Source of the DNA: Erpobdella octoculata
Lineage: Eukaryota > Annelida > Clitellata > Hirudinida > Erpobdellidae
NCBI GenBank assembly: GCA_963978895.1
Contig: OZ022239.1
Location: forward strand, 16,580,470 to 16,644,469
Length of the DNA stretch: 64,000 nucleotides
Direction: 5' to 3'
The stretch's first letter is position 1. Each line of letters opens with the position of its first letter. The notes beneath the pieces were generated by a model. It was not told the DNA's origin, made no database searches, and was given only the letters and a program-made list of their open reading frames with translations. Below are positions 38,392 to 63,748 of this stretch, piece after piece. A program made the position numbers and the translations under genes.

Positions 38392-41300
38392 TTAGAGAAC
38401 AAGATGAAAAGGTTCATCTGACTCAGTCTTGAGACTGGGAGTGAGACTGGATCGACACAATCCCCAGAACTTTTCAGGTTTGAGGTTCGAGTCTTTCTTC
38501 ACACAAGTAAACCTCCATCCCATGTGAGAGTGACATCTTACACACTGTGTTATTGTCCACGCGTAGCTGTTGAGAGTAAAAGAAAAACAAAAACAAACAT
38601 AAATGTGGAATCATGAAATTTAAATTAAACAAAAAAAATAAATATTGTCATTCAACAGAATCAACGGTTAATTATATTAAATGGGCAACAATTACGGTGG
38701 TCAGCTTTTGCTAAATAGGTATTTCGAGACAAAACATAAATCATTATAGAGGAGAGCAGGCTGCCATTTCCCAAATGAACCCATAGAACAAAATTAATTC
38801 ATTCATAAGGGGACGTCCATAAATTACATAAGGTAATTTTTCGTTTTTTTTCGCTCCCTACCCCCCCCCCCATTGTAAGATTTTGTAAAAATTCATCGAC
38901 CCCCTGAATTTACTTAAGGTTTATCAATACCCCCTTCAACTCTTAAACTAATATAATGTAATATTCTGGATGTCTACGCAATTTCTATTCACTTAGTTTA
39001 TTATTATATAAAAACCACAACTTTAGCCAGTATGTTTACTTTTTGACAGCAGCATTAGATAACAGAGCCATCTGTGGTCAGCTTTAAAACTTAAGATGCT
39101 TCAGTGGCCTTGAAGTCCTTTAAGATTTACGCCACTCTAAATATTGTCAAACATTATTATTATTATTATTATTCAACAGCGCTCTCTTAATTCCTTCTCA
39201 AAAATCTCTCAAGTAATTTGATTTAATAAAAAAAAGGAAAAAAAATGTCAAAATATAGACTTAGGTAAGAAAACGTTAGACACCCGCTTCCCCCATAAGA
39301 AACTGTAAGATTTTTTCTCACTCCCCCTCTCCCCCATTTCCCTTACGTAATTTATGGACATCCACTAACGAAAAAATCATTTAGGAAATGAGGAGCATAA
39401 GAGCGAGCGGGAAAGCAAGCAAAGAAAGAAACGGGAGCGAAAGAGAAAAACCTCTAAAAACACAGGGCATTGCCGGGTAACCCCGCTAGTAATAAATAGA
39501 AATTCAAAACAGAATACAAAAAAATTTCAAAAAATAGCTAGCCTAAAAAACTCCCAATAAAAACCCCTTAGAGACCATCAAAATTGTACCTTGAAAAAGC
39601 AAACTCCCTCCTAAAAACTCACCCTGGAAACCAGCTGCTCTGAGTGCTAGGTCTTCCGATTAATTCTAAGCCAGTAGTGTGGTGTACAGTTAGTGTTTCA
39701 TGGACAACACCACCTGGATTGACATAGGTCCCCAGGGGACCATCTGTAGACATGCTAAAGACATCAACCTGCTTGGCAACTGGCCCTAGGCACACTTTGC
39801 AGCACATTACTGTACACTGAAAGATGAAAATGAGACAAATAAAACAAAAAAAAATATGAAAACTGCTCAAAAGTAAAAATCGACCATATAAAAAAATGAT
39901 TATGTGTTAGCTCATAATAAACATCCCAGTCTTCAAATTAGAGCTCTTTATTCCAACTAAAAAATCAGATTTATATTTCAAAAACATCTTAAAAACTGAA
40001 ATTACTTTTTTCATGATACTCAGCTCACATCGTAGCCTCTGCTCTGCCGAGTGAATACCTAAAATCTCGAGTCTCATGAAATCATCCAGTGGTAGAGTAC
40101 TTGCCACCCAATATGAAAACGTACTGGGGTTTTCCGGAACTTTGTGCATGTCATAGGAGTTGTTCCAGTTTAGAAGTTGATCTGCTATTTCGTTCATTAG
40201 AATGTCCTGTTATGGAACAAATTAAAAGAAGAAAAATGTTACAAACGCTAGAATAACGTCTCAACCACAGGATGGTGACGTCAAGAAATAAAAAAATCAG
40301 TTTCATAGTAATAATTCAGATGTCTTGAAAATTTTTAATCAGTTCAACAGCAAATTAAAAATAAATAGCAATACAAACATAGACAAACAAAGCAGAAATT
40401 TTGATTTGCTTACACAATTGTATTGGTGATAAACCCAACAGGGCCAGGAGGTCAGGATGGAAGGGTCAAATAATTTTTTCTGATTAAAACAAAATTATAA
40501 CATCAAAATAATTAATTTCATATTTAAATATGAAGAAATTATTTTAAATAAAATAATGATCAAATGACCCAAACATAAGCCTTTTACAATAAAAAATAAT
40601 TGGTAATTTATGTGTTTACAAATCAAACTATTAACAATAGTACTCTAAAGGTTCCATTCCTGGTCTATTTTCTTATTTTCAGAAGTGCGTCAAATTATTT
40701 CTCTCATTCTTCAGTGTTATGCTGATAACTCCTAAGACAATTAAAGCCTTCCAAAAACCTCTCTTAACGCTGTCTTAAGTACTATTGTTGCAATATTGTA
40801 CTCAATCCATGGCTGAATTTGAAGCCAGTAGAGATCTTGAAGAAGTGCATAGTAGATTGTTTGTGTTGATGAGTATTTGAAGACGTTCGACACAACAATA
40901 AAGAATGCCAGAGCTGAGTTTCCGTAATTGATTTTTGAAAGAACCAGGGCAGTCATGAGGATTCTATGGGCATCTGTTGAAAGTGGAGCAATGATGCATT
41001 CCATCTCTCTAAGAGAAGCGTAGCAAGAAGGAGCAGTATTGCTAATGTGACTGGCCATAGAACAATCTGAATCTAGCCAGACGCCAAGATTTCTAACACA
41101 TTGTGCCAGTGGGATCAAGTCAGAGCCGATTCGAACTGGTTTGGTAGAAAAAGAGAGAGAATGAACGTCAGAAGGACAAACATATCAACTTGAGTTTTGT
41201 TGGCATTTAGCAGAATTCGGCTGACGAACATTCAGTTATCATCTGTAACTAAATCTTGTGATATCATACATAATCAAATCTTGTGATAGTGCACATAACT

Positions 41301-44300
41301 AAATCTTGTGATATGGTATGTAACTAAATCATGTGATATCGTACGTAACTATATCTAGTTTCATTTATTGTCATAGATGTAAATCATTACTTCCAATTTT
41401 ACCACATGGCAACTTTGATATTTTTATTTATACTTTGCAGAATATATTATTATTTTAACACTCTTTACTACACTCAACCTGAATCTATCTCAAATATCAT
41501 CTTCAAAAATAGATCCCATTAAACACTCTATTACTTTCTGCTGTCTATAATCATGGAGCCATACAGTCTCTTCTTACAAACTTTTGTTCAACTTGACTTC
41601 TCTGTCTCTCTGTGGTCAAATTTTTGAATTGATTTTTTACCAATTTTTAGATTACTTAGAACTTTGAGACTTTCAGCATAGACTTTAGGCACCTACGAAA
41701 ACAATATTTAATCATTTTCAAAGCAATTTAATCAAATAATTTCAATATTTATTATGTAAAGAATTTAAATTTATTCACTAGATGGCACTTGTGTCAATTA
41801 ATTGAACTTTTAGGTAATCATGACTGTCAAAAACTTATTAAAGTTTTGACTAAAGTATTTTTATAAAAAATGGTTAAACTATTTGCATATGTAAACATAT
41901 AAAAGTGTGTTTTTAAAAAAACTTTGTTTTTTGCTTGGACTTGTTTTACAAATGTGATGAAGAAACCTGAAGACACAACTATTTCGTGGCTTTGAAGCAG
42001 AGTTTTAATAAAAATCCATACATACAATTATCAATATACAGATTCAAAATTTCAATGAAAAATAATAGAACCTCTTTATCTATTGCTTCACCAGAAGCTT
42101 TTAAGCCAAGAAATCTTGGAGATGGAAGAAATTTCCTGTATGAGTTGGGACATACATCATGAAGAAGGTTGGTCATCTCTTTCTCAGGAAGGATTTTCAC
42201 TCGAGCTATCAGAACTCTAAAATTGAACAGAACTTCACATAGAAGAAGTATTAAAATTATTAAAAAAAATTCAAACAGTTATATTAAGAAAATAAATTTG
42301 CAATGAAAAACTAAATAAAACTGCCGGGTAACCGATCAACCCCCAAAAATTTGGTAAAAAAAAGCTTTAAGAAATGAAGCTTCACTGATTTTTGTCCTGT
42401 TAAATCACTATTTCATATTTTCTTCAATGAATGATTAAAATAATTAAATTTATAATTTAAACATCAGAAACACAAGACATTGTTATGCCTATATTACTTA
42501 TTAGTTTCAATTGAGGAAGACCAGCAAATTTTCAGAAAACACTTGGCATTATTTCTTTAGAATTGAAAGATATCTGCGCACATTGATAGCGGTGTTTCTA
42601 AAAATTATATTTTCAATTTATCAGTATTAGCCTAAGTTTTTTTCATCATTGCATAAAACGGCAATTTCATCCAAAAAGTTATCATCGAGATTTTTAGATG
42701 AGTCCATCTCAGCTTTTTTAGGTGAACCAATCAGAAAACAAGCCAGAGGGTGCCAACTCGGATTTTATAGCTGTTTGTTGTACTTATTCATTTGTCCCCA
42801 TACAAAATCCTTGAGGCACTTGACCGTGGATCAAAGACATTGGCTCTTGCGGCATTAGAAGTAGGTTAACTTCCGTGATAATAACGTCGTTTCAACTCAA
42901 CGGTAATAGCCGTCCTACAATATGTCATTTTGTTTCAGAGTCTTGTAAACTGCATCGAGCTATAAATAAAAGGGGACAAGGAAGGGTACTTCTATCTAGA
43001 TGATATAAATGTTTTGATAATTTATAGAGCGCCTTTTCCGCTTTGTTCAAAGGCGCTGTTCTTTTACATGCCCCACGGAGAGAACGATTTTACCCGCTAA
43101 GTTTTCCGTTGTCATGGGCTACTAGGCAGTGAGTGGGAGTCGAACCGTGAAGCTTTCACATTCAAGGCTAACGCTCTACCAACTCAGCTAACCTAGCACC
43201 AATAGTTTCTATTTCTTTCCACGGCTTCCACATTAGAATAACAGCTTCATGTGTCATTTCCAGAAAAGATACAATACTGTGCTTCGTCACATTGGGGTCG
43301 GATAAAACAGCTCCAGTAGCTCAGCATAGTTTAATAAGTGACTCAAGCATGTCTAGTAATGACATGATTGTTCTGCGTTCCAGCACGTGGAACAATCGAT
43401 TTAGTAGATTCCAATGTTTCTTCTGAAATGTTTAGAGCAGGTCGTTTTTCTGTGAAAAGTAAGCTACTACAACTGCCATCATCACTATCTCTTCTGTACT
43501 TGTTTAATTATATATGAAAGTTGCCAGCTCATCTTAATGTGAGGTTCTTCTCATCCTGCATATTGTTCAAACCTATTGTCCACTCAATCTCATTTGCTGA
43601 TTTATTATTCAAACTCTACCTATACCATATCAAATGGTCTATATCTACGAGTATGCTCGACCGGGTACATGGCCTGTTACCCCGGGACCCACATATCAGG
43701 CGAGTACCCGGGCACCCACGCATCAAACGGGGACCCAGGCACCCACACATCGGGTGGGTACCCAGGCACCAGCTCTAGAACTGAATAAAAACAAATTTTG
43801 ATGCCATACTATGTACAGTAGAAAAATTTAACATACGTTTGCAGTACAATAATACTTTAATTTCTGACCCTCTAATATTACTTCTTGTTTCCAAAACCTC
43901 AAATCTCTGTCGTCCAACTGTTTTCAATTTGAACGACATGGAAGTCTCCTTGACAGCAAGAATCTCTGCTGTTGTTCCAATCTTTCCCAGCTTGTAGTTA
44001 TAACCCTCTGCATCTGTGGGTCTATTAAATTGAATAAGAAAATTTAAAAAAAAAAATTAACTCCATAAAAATAAATAAAACTGTTGTTTAAAATATATAT
44101 TATAAAATAATTTAGTTGCACAATAAAAATATGTCATTAACACATATCAGACAATTCTATAAAAGTCCATAGAATATTATTCTGGTTTACTTCAATAAAT
44201 GTCAACAGTTATGTTCATTTCAGTTTACTTGCATAAAGATCCACATAAATTTAATTAATATTCAACCGCTTATTTCAGTAAAAGTTAATTATTTTCTTAA

Positions 44301-46443
44301 TCAAATTTTTTAAGAATACATTAATAACAATTCTATTTATGTTTGCTTTCAGTCTGTTTAAAATCAATGCTAGCCTCAGATTCATATTTATTATGTTTAT
44401 TAGAGCTGTGAGGGGAAGTTATGGAAATTTGCAGTACATTAAATATAAAGTAAGTGCAATCTAAATTGAAATAAAATCTATAAACATTAAACAAAACAAA
44501 ACAAAACAATTGTCACAATCTTACAATCTTGTTAAGTGTCCAAATGTTCTGTCGTTCTCCAGACAGTGCCTGATCATGGACATGTCCTCGTTGCGGAATA
44601 AACATAGAGGGAGGACTTGACCTGGCATTAGAACAACTCCTGGAAGAGAAAGAACTGGAAGATCAAGTTCGGCACCATCTTCATGCACAGTCCTTCCAGT
44701 TACTTCCTGCCAGTCATTACCTTCGCACAGGTACTGAAAGCAATCAATAAACAACTTACAAAGTTTTTTATTTAAACTTTAAAATTGAAATTTTGACAAA
44801 ATGATAAAGATCTTGAAAGTATAATAATGTACAAAATAAATCAAGTATAAAATCAAGACAAAGCTTTGATAATAATTTGCTACCAGACTTGATAGCTGCA
44901 ATGATGACTCCATGGTATGTAACAAAAAGTTCAAACAAAACAAATCGATTTTCATCTGTCGTATTGTCTTTACAAACAATATTAAAATCGCTTTAACATG
45001 TTCTTATGACTAAACTGCATTTTCATTAACAGTGCATCACAAAATCTTTTCAAAAACAACTAAAGAAACTACATTAAAAATCTGTTTACACCAACAAGGT
45101 AAAATATTTTGCAATAATTATTGGGGTGTTATGAAATGTTCCTTGGTGATTATTGTTTGTATTTTATAAATATTTGACTGTAGAAGATATGTTATGAAGC
45201 TGGCTGAGTATTGGATGAAAAAATTCCAGGCAGACACAATTTACAACATTTTTGGCATGCACTGTCAATACCCATTTGTACAATTGACAGTGAGCATACA
45301 AGCACCTCCAACAGCACTAATGGCTATTGACAATATGCCATTTCAATAGCACGACCTTGTTATATTTCAATTACTAAATTTTATCTTTGAGATATTTTTC
45401 AAAGTGACATTAGAAAGATTTCTGTGCAAAAACCCTTTTCTAAACGTGTTCCTTTATTATTGCTACATTGCTCATTTTCTCAGACTTTTATTGAAATTTA
45501 CTTAGAAGTCTCAGGATGCTATTTTCTATAAGATTACAAGATATACTATATTTAGTATATTTGCATGGCAACACCACTTTTGCAACACAAATTTTGACTT
45601 GAATGATTTTTGTTTATATAGGCATTATTGCTGGCCATGCAAATGAAAAAAAAAAGTGCACCCGGGCTGTGGTATACATCGTTGGATGGGGTTTTAAAAA
45701 TGGAATGTAATGGTATAATTGGTTTTTCTTTGGTTCAACATATAAAAAAGTTATAAGCCGAAAACAACGATTTTCCAATAAAAATTGTGTAAAATAAACG
45801 TTAGCTCTTCTTTCAAACCATATGCTCTACTGTGTTTGTTTATGATTCGTTTACCTGGGGAAAATTGGAATATAGTCCAATGTTTTATTCGATAACTATT
45901 CGATTTATTAAATTATAGAAGCAAGAGTTATACAGTTGGATTTGTAATTGAATTATCTAAAATCAAGCGTCTCAGAAATTATCTAAAATCAAGCGTCTCA
46001 GAAATTATCTAAAATCAAGCGTCTCAGAAATTACGGGTGCAGCAGTTTGTAAAAAGCAATAATTTATCAAAGAGGAGCTAACGTTAATTTTATGCAATTT
46101 TCGTCAGAAAATCGTCATTTTTGGCTCATAACTTTTTATTCGTTGAACCGAAGAAAAACCAATTATACCATTAGATTCCATTTTAAAACTCCATCCAACG
46201 GTGTATAGCACAGCCCGGGTGCACTAAAAAATTTTTTAATTTGTACGGCCAGCAATGTTGCTACTAGGGTAAAGACTAAAGACAAACGGGACTAACCGCA
46301 TGAGATGTTGGCAAGCTGATGTCAAAAGTTATTTTTTGGGAGTCCTCGTTATTTTCTGTCCCATCTTCATCCTCAAGAAGGTCAAGTTCTAAGTTATCTG
46401 AGAGAGTAATTTTTCTTCTTAGATAGCGAATAACTCTCCTCAT
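38392..46443 (-). CDS. CRBN: Cereblon, CRL4 E3 ligase substrate receptor
   Basis: Substrate receptor of the DDB1-CUL4 ubiquitin ligase. Coding exons in order: 46297-46443, 44525-44733, 43869-44021, 42072-42216, 40414-40479, 40006-40206, 39623-39816, 38392-38566. All have GT/AG borders and consistent phases: 1290 nt, 429 residues (human 442). The LON-like domain starts near residue 50 ([19 protein letters not shown]; later [24 protein letters not shown]). The short fifth exon encodes [12 protein letters not shown]. The C-terminal thalidomide-binding domain has zinc cysteines C313/C316 and C380/C383 and the pocket tryptophans W369, W375, W389 with F391. Residue 377 is Ile where human has Val388, and 367 is Ser where human has His378. 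The start is the least certain point: ATG 46443 is in frame but an acidic ORF lies just upstream. Introns carry a SINE, an L2 fragment and MITEs. Confidence 0.93.
38819..39365. mobile_element. MITE with 19-25 bp inverted ends
   Basis: It begins GGGGACGTCCATAAATTAC and ends with the inverse GTAATTTATGGACATCCAC. It is flanked by TAA on both sides, consistent with a PIF/Harbinger-type 3-bp duplication, though this is weak. It sits in the last cereblon intron and contains a LINE tail fragment. Confidence 0.55.
39095..39170 (+). repeat. L2-like LINE 3' tail
   Basis: CAGTGGCCTTGAAGTCCTTT.. ACGCCACT.. followed by (ATT)n matches the tail of the LINE at 27049-27115. It is a 3'-end-only copy. Confidence 0.65.
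39385..39489 (+). mobile_element. Helitron 3' remnant
   Basis: A GAGCGAGCGGGAAAGCAAGC array fragment is followed by CAGGGCATTGCCGGG, TAACCCCG and CTAG|T at 39486-39489. No 5' end is seen. Located in the last cereblon intron. Confidence 0.6.
40741..41240 (-). pseudogene. L2-like LINE RT fragment in cereblon intron
   Basis: The minus-strand reading includes [37 protein letters not shown] and [14 protein letters not shown], clearly the same family as the LINE at 25501-27042. It is decayed and truncated at both ends. It lies between the fourth and fifth cereblon exons on the gene's own strand. Confidence 0.8.
41246..41350. repeat. 25-bp minisatellite, four units
   Basis: TAACTAAATCTTGTGATATC plus five variable bases repeats four times, within a cereblon intron. 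Confidence 0.85.
41575..41945. repeat. Dispersed repeat shared with the 5-kb hAT
   Basis: CAACTTGACTTCTCTGTCTC..TGGTCAAATTTT and GTGTGTTTT..AAACTTTGTTTT match 5008-5295 with many differences. It is probably a copy of the same transposon family in the fourth cereblon intron. Confidence 0.5.
43010..43198 (-). mobile_element. tRNA-derived SINE with LINE-type tail
   Basis: The minus strand carries an RNA polymerase III A box (TAGCTGAGTTGG, 43179-43190) and B box (GGTTCGACTCC, 43136-43146) at tRNA spacing. A unique body follows, then a tail hairpin AGCGCCTTT..AAAGGCGCT (43028-43057) and CTATAAATTAT. The tail is homologous to the 3' end of the LINE at 35574-36470, as expected for a SINE mobilised by that LINE. 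It lies in the third cereblon intron on the gene's strand. Confidence 0.88.
43660..43770. repeat. GC-rich 27-bp minisatellite
   Basis: About three and a half units of the type CCGGGCACCCACRCATCRRR-GGGTAC. It is much more GC-rich than the surrounding cereblon intron. Confidence 0.75.
45621..46262. mobile_element. Long-inverted-repeat element in cereblon intron 1
   Basis: Arms of about 190 bp (45625-45812 and 46066-46258) are inverted copies sharing GTGCACCCGGGCTGTG, GGTATAATTGGTTTTTCTT and AACGTTAGCTC. The centre has a 26-bp tandem repeat (AAATTATCTAAAATCAAGCG plus TCTCAG) in three units at 45955-46033. No coding capacity is seen. It is likely a non-autonomous foldback or MITE-type element. 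Confidence 0.75.
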
Positions 46444-46592
46444 ATTTGAAACAGTCAGTCAGCTAGTCAAGCTAAGCTAAGCCAGCTATGCTCAAGCAAA
46501 GCCAGAAATTGAGAAATTTAAATGATGCGCAGTACGTCACGAGAACCGATATGAAAACTAGTTGACAGAAAACAAATGACACTAGAAAAGAA

Positions 46593-46685
46593 CTACATCC
46601 CCCAACCGTGGTCAGATTCTGGATCAGAACCGTCGTTTTCCAGTTCATCGAAATCATCTTCCTCTACTAATTCTAAATCGTCCAT
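46593..46685 (-). CDS. Acidic 30-codon ORF upstream of cereblon
   Basis: The minus-strand ATG at 46685 opens MDDLELVEEDDFDELENDGS.. and stops after 30 residues. Cereblon N-termini are acidic, so this could be the true first exon. However, no GT donor in it joins in frame to an AG acceptor before exon 46297-46443. Alternatives are an upstream ORF in the 5' leader or an unrelated short exon. Confidence 0.35.
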   Translation of the reverse strand: MDDLELVEEDDFDELENDGSDPESDHGWGM

Positions 46686-48234
46686 TACGGTCTGTAAACA
46701 AGCACTTGTGTATTTTTAAGCAGGGGGAAAACCAGAACAACTGAGACAAGACAAAGATCTAATAAAGGCTGTATGAAAAACGATTTGCTAAAAAGTCATT
46801 TCAAGTTATAAGCTCGTTTGTGTAAAATAAAAAATTTGTCTTATTACAAGATACTGCTTCTTTATTAGTTCAACGATGCTGTTTAGATCGATGTCCACCG
46901 GTAGGCAGGTATTCGCGACCGGATATCACGTTCTTCTCTGGTGTTATCATTTTTCACCAGTAGGATGCCACCCATTTAACTTATTTTGCCTGCGGCATAA
47001 AGAACTGCGCTTTTCGCCACTTGTTTCAGTCTATAGTTTTACTACTTACCAACATAATTAATGAAACGGTTAACAAGTAGGTAAGCTTCATAGCTAACCT
47101 AAATAAAAGTTTGTAAATATTACTGTCTTCCATTTATGCTGGAAATAAAACAATAATTAGTTAGCCAGCTAATCGGTGAGTGAGCTAACCAGTTAGCGTC
47201 AAAGTTAGTCATTCATTAAGTTAGTCTGAGTTTGATTGAAGAAATAAAATACCTGTTAAATTAAGTGACAAACCTGGGTAATGAATTGAATTGATTGATC
47301 AGCTGAAGTAACTGACAGCAAAGGAAATTAAACTGCAATTAGTGAATTTATTTTTTACGGAAGAGCTACAGGTTTGACGCTAACCTCTTCCACCCAGTCC
47401 CGACTTTCCCAATAAACCTAGTTTAAAAAAAACCCAGAATGACAAGCTATTTTATTGAAACGATAGTATTTACTTTGAACAGCGTTTTTCTTTATAGAAA
47501 ACTTTTGATTGGAAAAACCAATTTAGATTTGACACGTTGCCAAGATGAGTAACCATTTAATGATAGATGGAATGAAGGAGTACATGAAAAAGAAATGCAT
47601 GGAGAGTGAGTAAACGACCACACATACTCAGATTGGAGTTATAATTGAAAACATAAAATAGAGGACACAAAGCTGTTCTCTACAAATTTCAACTAATGAC
47701 AAATAATAACAAAAATTGCTTGACTCCTATCAAATCATTTAATAAAAGAAATTTTAATCTGATGTTAGCTTACTTTAAAAGAAGTTCCTAAATGTGCAAA
47801 AGATAGATAATAGATAATTGTAACAAAACAAAGATTAGAATCGAAAGTGCATTATACAAGAATCAACTTATAGTTACAATAAAGTTATACTAACATTCCT
47901 CTTCACATGCTGATTTGCAACATAACTAATGTGGATCATCTCATTTAAAAGTTTCAATACAAAAATGGCATCGTATATGATTGACATTTTATGACAACAC
48001 AAAATCAACAAACTTTATAATTTACTCGATATAAATAATATTAAGTCAGTGAAAAATCGAACAATTAATCAATTATAACAATTCCATCGATTTTAAATTC
48101 CCTTTCAAACTCAGAGTTATCCGGTGAATGCGAAAACACAATTTCTCAATGCCACCACAAATCCCTAAATATAAAATCCTCAATTTCTCTTTCCAGTACG
48201 TTCGTCACAAAACATGTACATTCTTTTAAAAGAT
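46686..48234. other. Intergenic: clathrin 3' UTR and cereblon 5' flank
   Basis: About 1.5 kb between two co-oriented genes. It must contain the clathrin 3' UTR and poly(A) site and the cereblon promoter. Several TTTATT (AATAAA on the minus strand) are present, but the true site cannot be chosen. There are short imperfect AGCTAACC/GTTAGC repeats near 47075-47230. Confidence 0.5.
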
Positions 48235-61185
<12,951 letters not shown>

Positions 61186-61340
61186 TCTATAAGCTTCCTT
61201 AGACAAATTTTACCAGAAACTTAATTGAGAAACTACGCGTTGAAATACGCCGATCCCAATTATTTTATATCGGCAGCCAAAAGCGAAAACTTTCGGGAAA
61301 TGGCGTGTCACGGAGGCGTCGCCAGCATATGCAAATCGCA
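61186..61340 (-). promoter_or_regulatory. Clathrin heavy chain 5' leader and promoter
   Basis: On the minus strand TATAAAATA (61261-61269) lies about 76 bp upstream of the ATG, giving a likely start near 61235 and a leader of about 50 nt. Further upstream is a perfect octamer, ATTTGCAT (61329-61336), in a short GC-richer island. Motif spacing fits a TATA promoter; function is inferred. Confidence 0.45.
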
Positions 61341-62311
61341 GGAGTAAAAAGCACAATCCAAAGAATGATAATGAGATCTTATGACATTGACAACATTAAG
61401 AATTTATATAAAACTATATAGATTAGCGTGATCTAATTAAATTATTTTATTATCTTAAAGTGTTTTTGAAAAGAAGTTGTTTGTCTGCTACTAGCCACAG
61501 GTGCATACCTATATTGTCTCATTTAGAATATGAAGTTCACAAACAGGAAAGAGAACGATGCAAGATCACGTCATAAGCTTTAGTAAGTTATTAAATATAT
61601 ACTTATATACATTAATCATTTATATAAAAGCAGAACTCTATTTGTTTCCATGTTTATGGCTTAAACATCTGAGAGATTATATTAGTGTTGGATATATAAT
61701 ATACATGTATTTACCTACTTTATTGGTATAAGGGTATATATAGCCATAGGCATAGAAATAGAATAAATATATATCCTAAGTCTGTGGCCATAGGTTATTT
61801 ATAGGTATAGTACGGGCTTTTTCCAGACAATGTGATTTAGGGGGGTTGGCATTGCAGGAGTTCGAGGGGGTCTATTTAAAAATTGACTTAAACTATAAAA
61901 AAAATATTGAAAATCAATCACATAAGCTAAATTAAGAAAAATTGCTTAAAATTGAAATTTTCAAAGAAATCTTATTTGCCAGGCTTTTTTGAAGGCATAT
62001 AAATCTACTACTATATCAAGAAAATTTTCCGTTGGACCTTCAGGTACCTAATTCAATACTTTTGATCATTGATCATATAACAAGTTAAAGTTTTTGGTAT
62101 CATTCTACCCTTCCTTTGTGGAGTATCTTAATCTATTGTATTAAATGATTTCTCTACTGAACAGCTGTTATTGGAATTACACGAAGACTTTCACAGAGTG
62201 CTTGTAACTCACATTTTTTATTGCTCATGTCAGCTTCTAATATTTTGATCAATGGGCTTTTGTCTTGCTTGCTCTGTACTTTTTTGAGTGAACCAATGTT
62301 TTTATTGAAAA
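61341..62311. other. Unannotated AT-rich DNA
   Basis: No gene could be supported upstream of clathrin. There are scattered TATATA runs and a GGGGGGTTGGCATTGCAGGA-type phrase near 61840 that may be a decayed transposon end. Confidence 0.4.
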
Positions 62312-62400
62312 CTAGCAGGGTACCCGGCGTTGCCCGGGGATTCCAGTGGTTTTTCTAATGTTTGTCTCTTTCGCTCCCTTTTCCTTCCCCAGGATTCAAA
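62312..62400 (-). mobile_element. Helitron 3' end, minus strand
   Basis: A|CTAG then CAGGGTACCCGGCGTTGCCCGG and a short TCTCTTTCGCTCCC array, i.e. the Helitron 3' structure in reverse. The 5' end is not found; sequence from 62460 on matches the repeat at the start of the window. Confidence 0.6.
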
Positions 62401-62721
62401 AGGGCCAACGTACTAAGATGAAAGTAATTCATGTTGACCGCCTTGCCAAATATTATGGAAGCAATGAAACTGTTCGGGACGAACAGGATTAAGAAGGGGG
62501 TAGTTTTATATCTACTGGTTATAATTTTCTATCAAGGCTGATAAACTTCAGATGATTCTATAAACTAAGAAAGACATAAAAAAATAGAGTTGAGCGATTA
62601 CATAACTTCAAACAACCAGTCTTAATTACAGTTACTAAAACACAAGTTTTTGATTAAGTGTATTTCTTTTAATAAATTTTGGACCATTTCTAAAGAACCT
62701 TAGTATAGTTATCGATATTAT

Positions 62722-62859
<138 letters not shown>

Positions 62860-62860
62860 T

Positions 62861-63046
62861 TTTTTTTTTTTTTTTTTTTTTATAATAGTTTATAGTCCTT
62901 TACACCAGGTGTTTTAAGACTCTAATGTCTGTATGTAGGAAGCAGTTAAGTACTTCCTGTCGTGGATCAGAATATGATCTTTTTTACTTTTCCCTCCTCC
63001 TTTCTCCAGGCTTGGGACTGGCTCGCAATTAGCGAAGCGGAGTTAT
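62861..63046 (-). repeat. Dispersed retroposon-like repeat, copy 2
   Basis: Homologous to 8737-8908, again with a T-run at the left (poly(A) on the minus strand) and ending GCGGAGTT on the right. Probably a retroposed element; family not recognised. Confidence 0.6.
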
Positions 63047-63075
63047 ATATACATATACATATATATATATATATA

Positions 63076-63728
<653 letters not shown>

Positions 63729-63748
63729 GTTTGTGGGTTAGTTTATCT

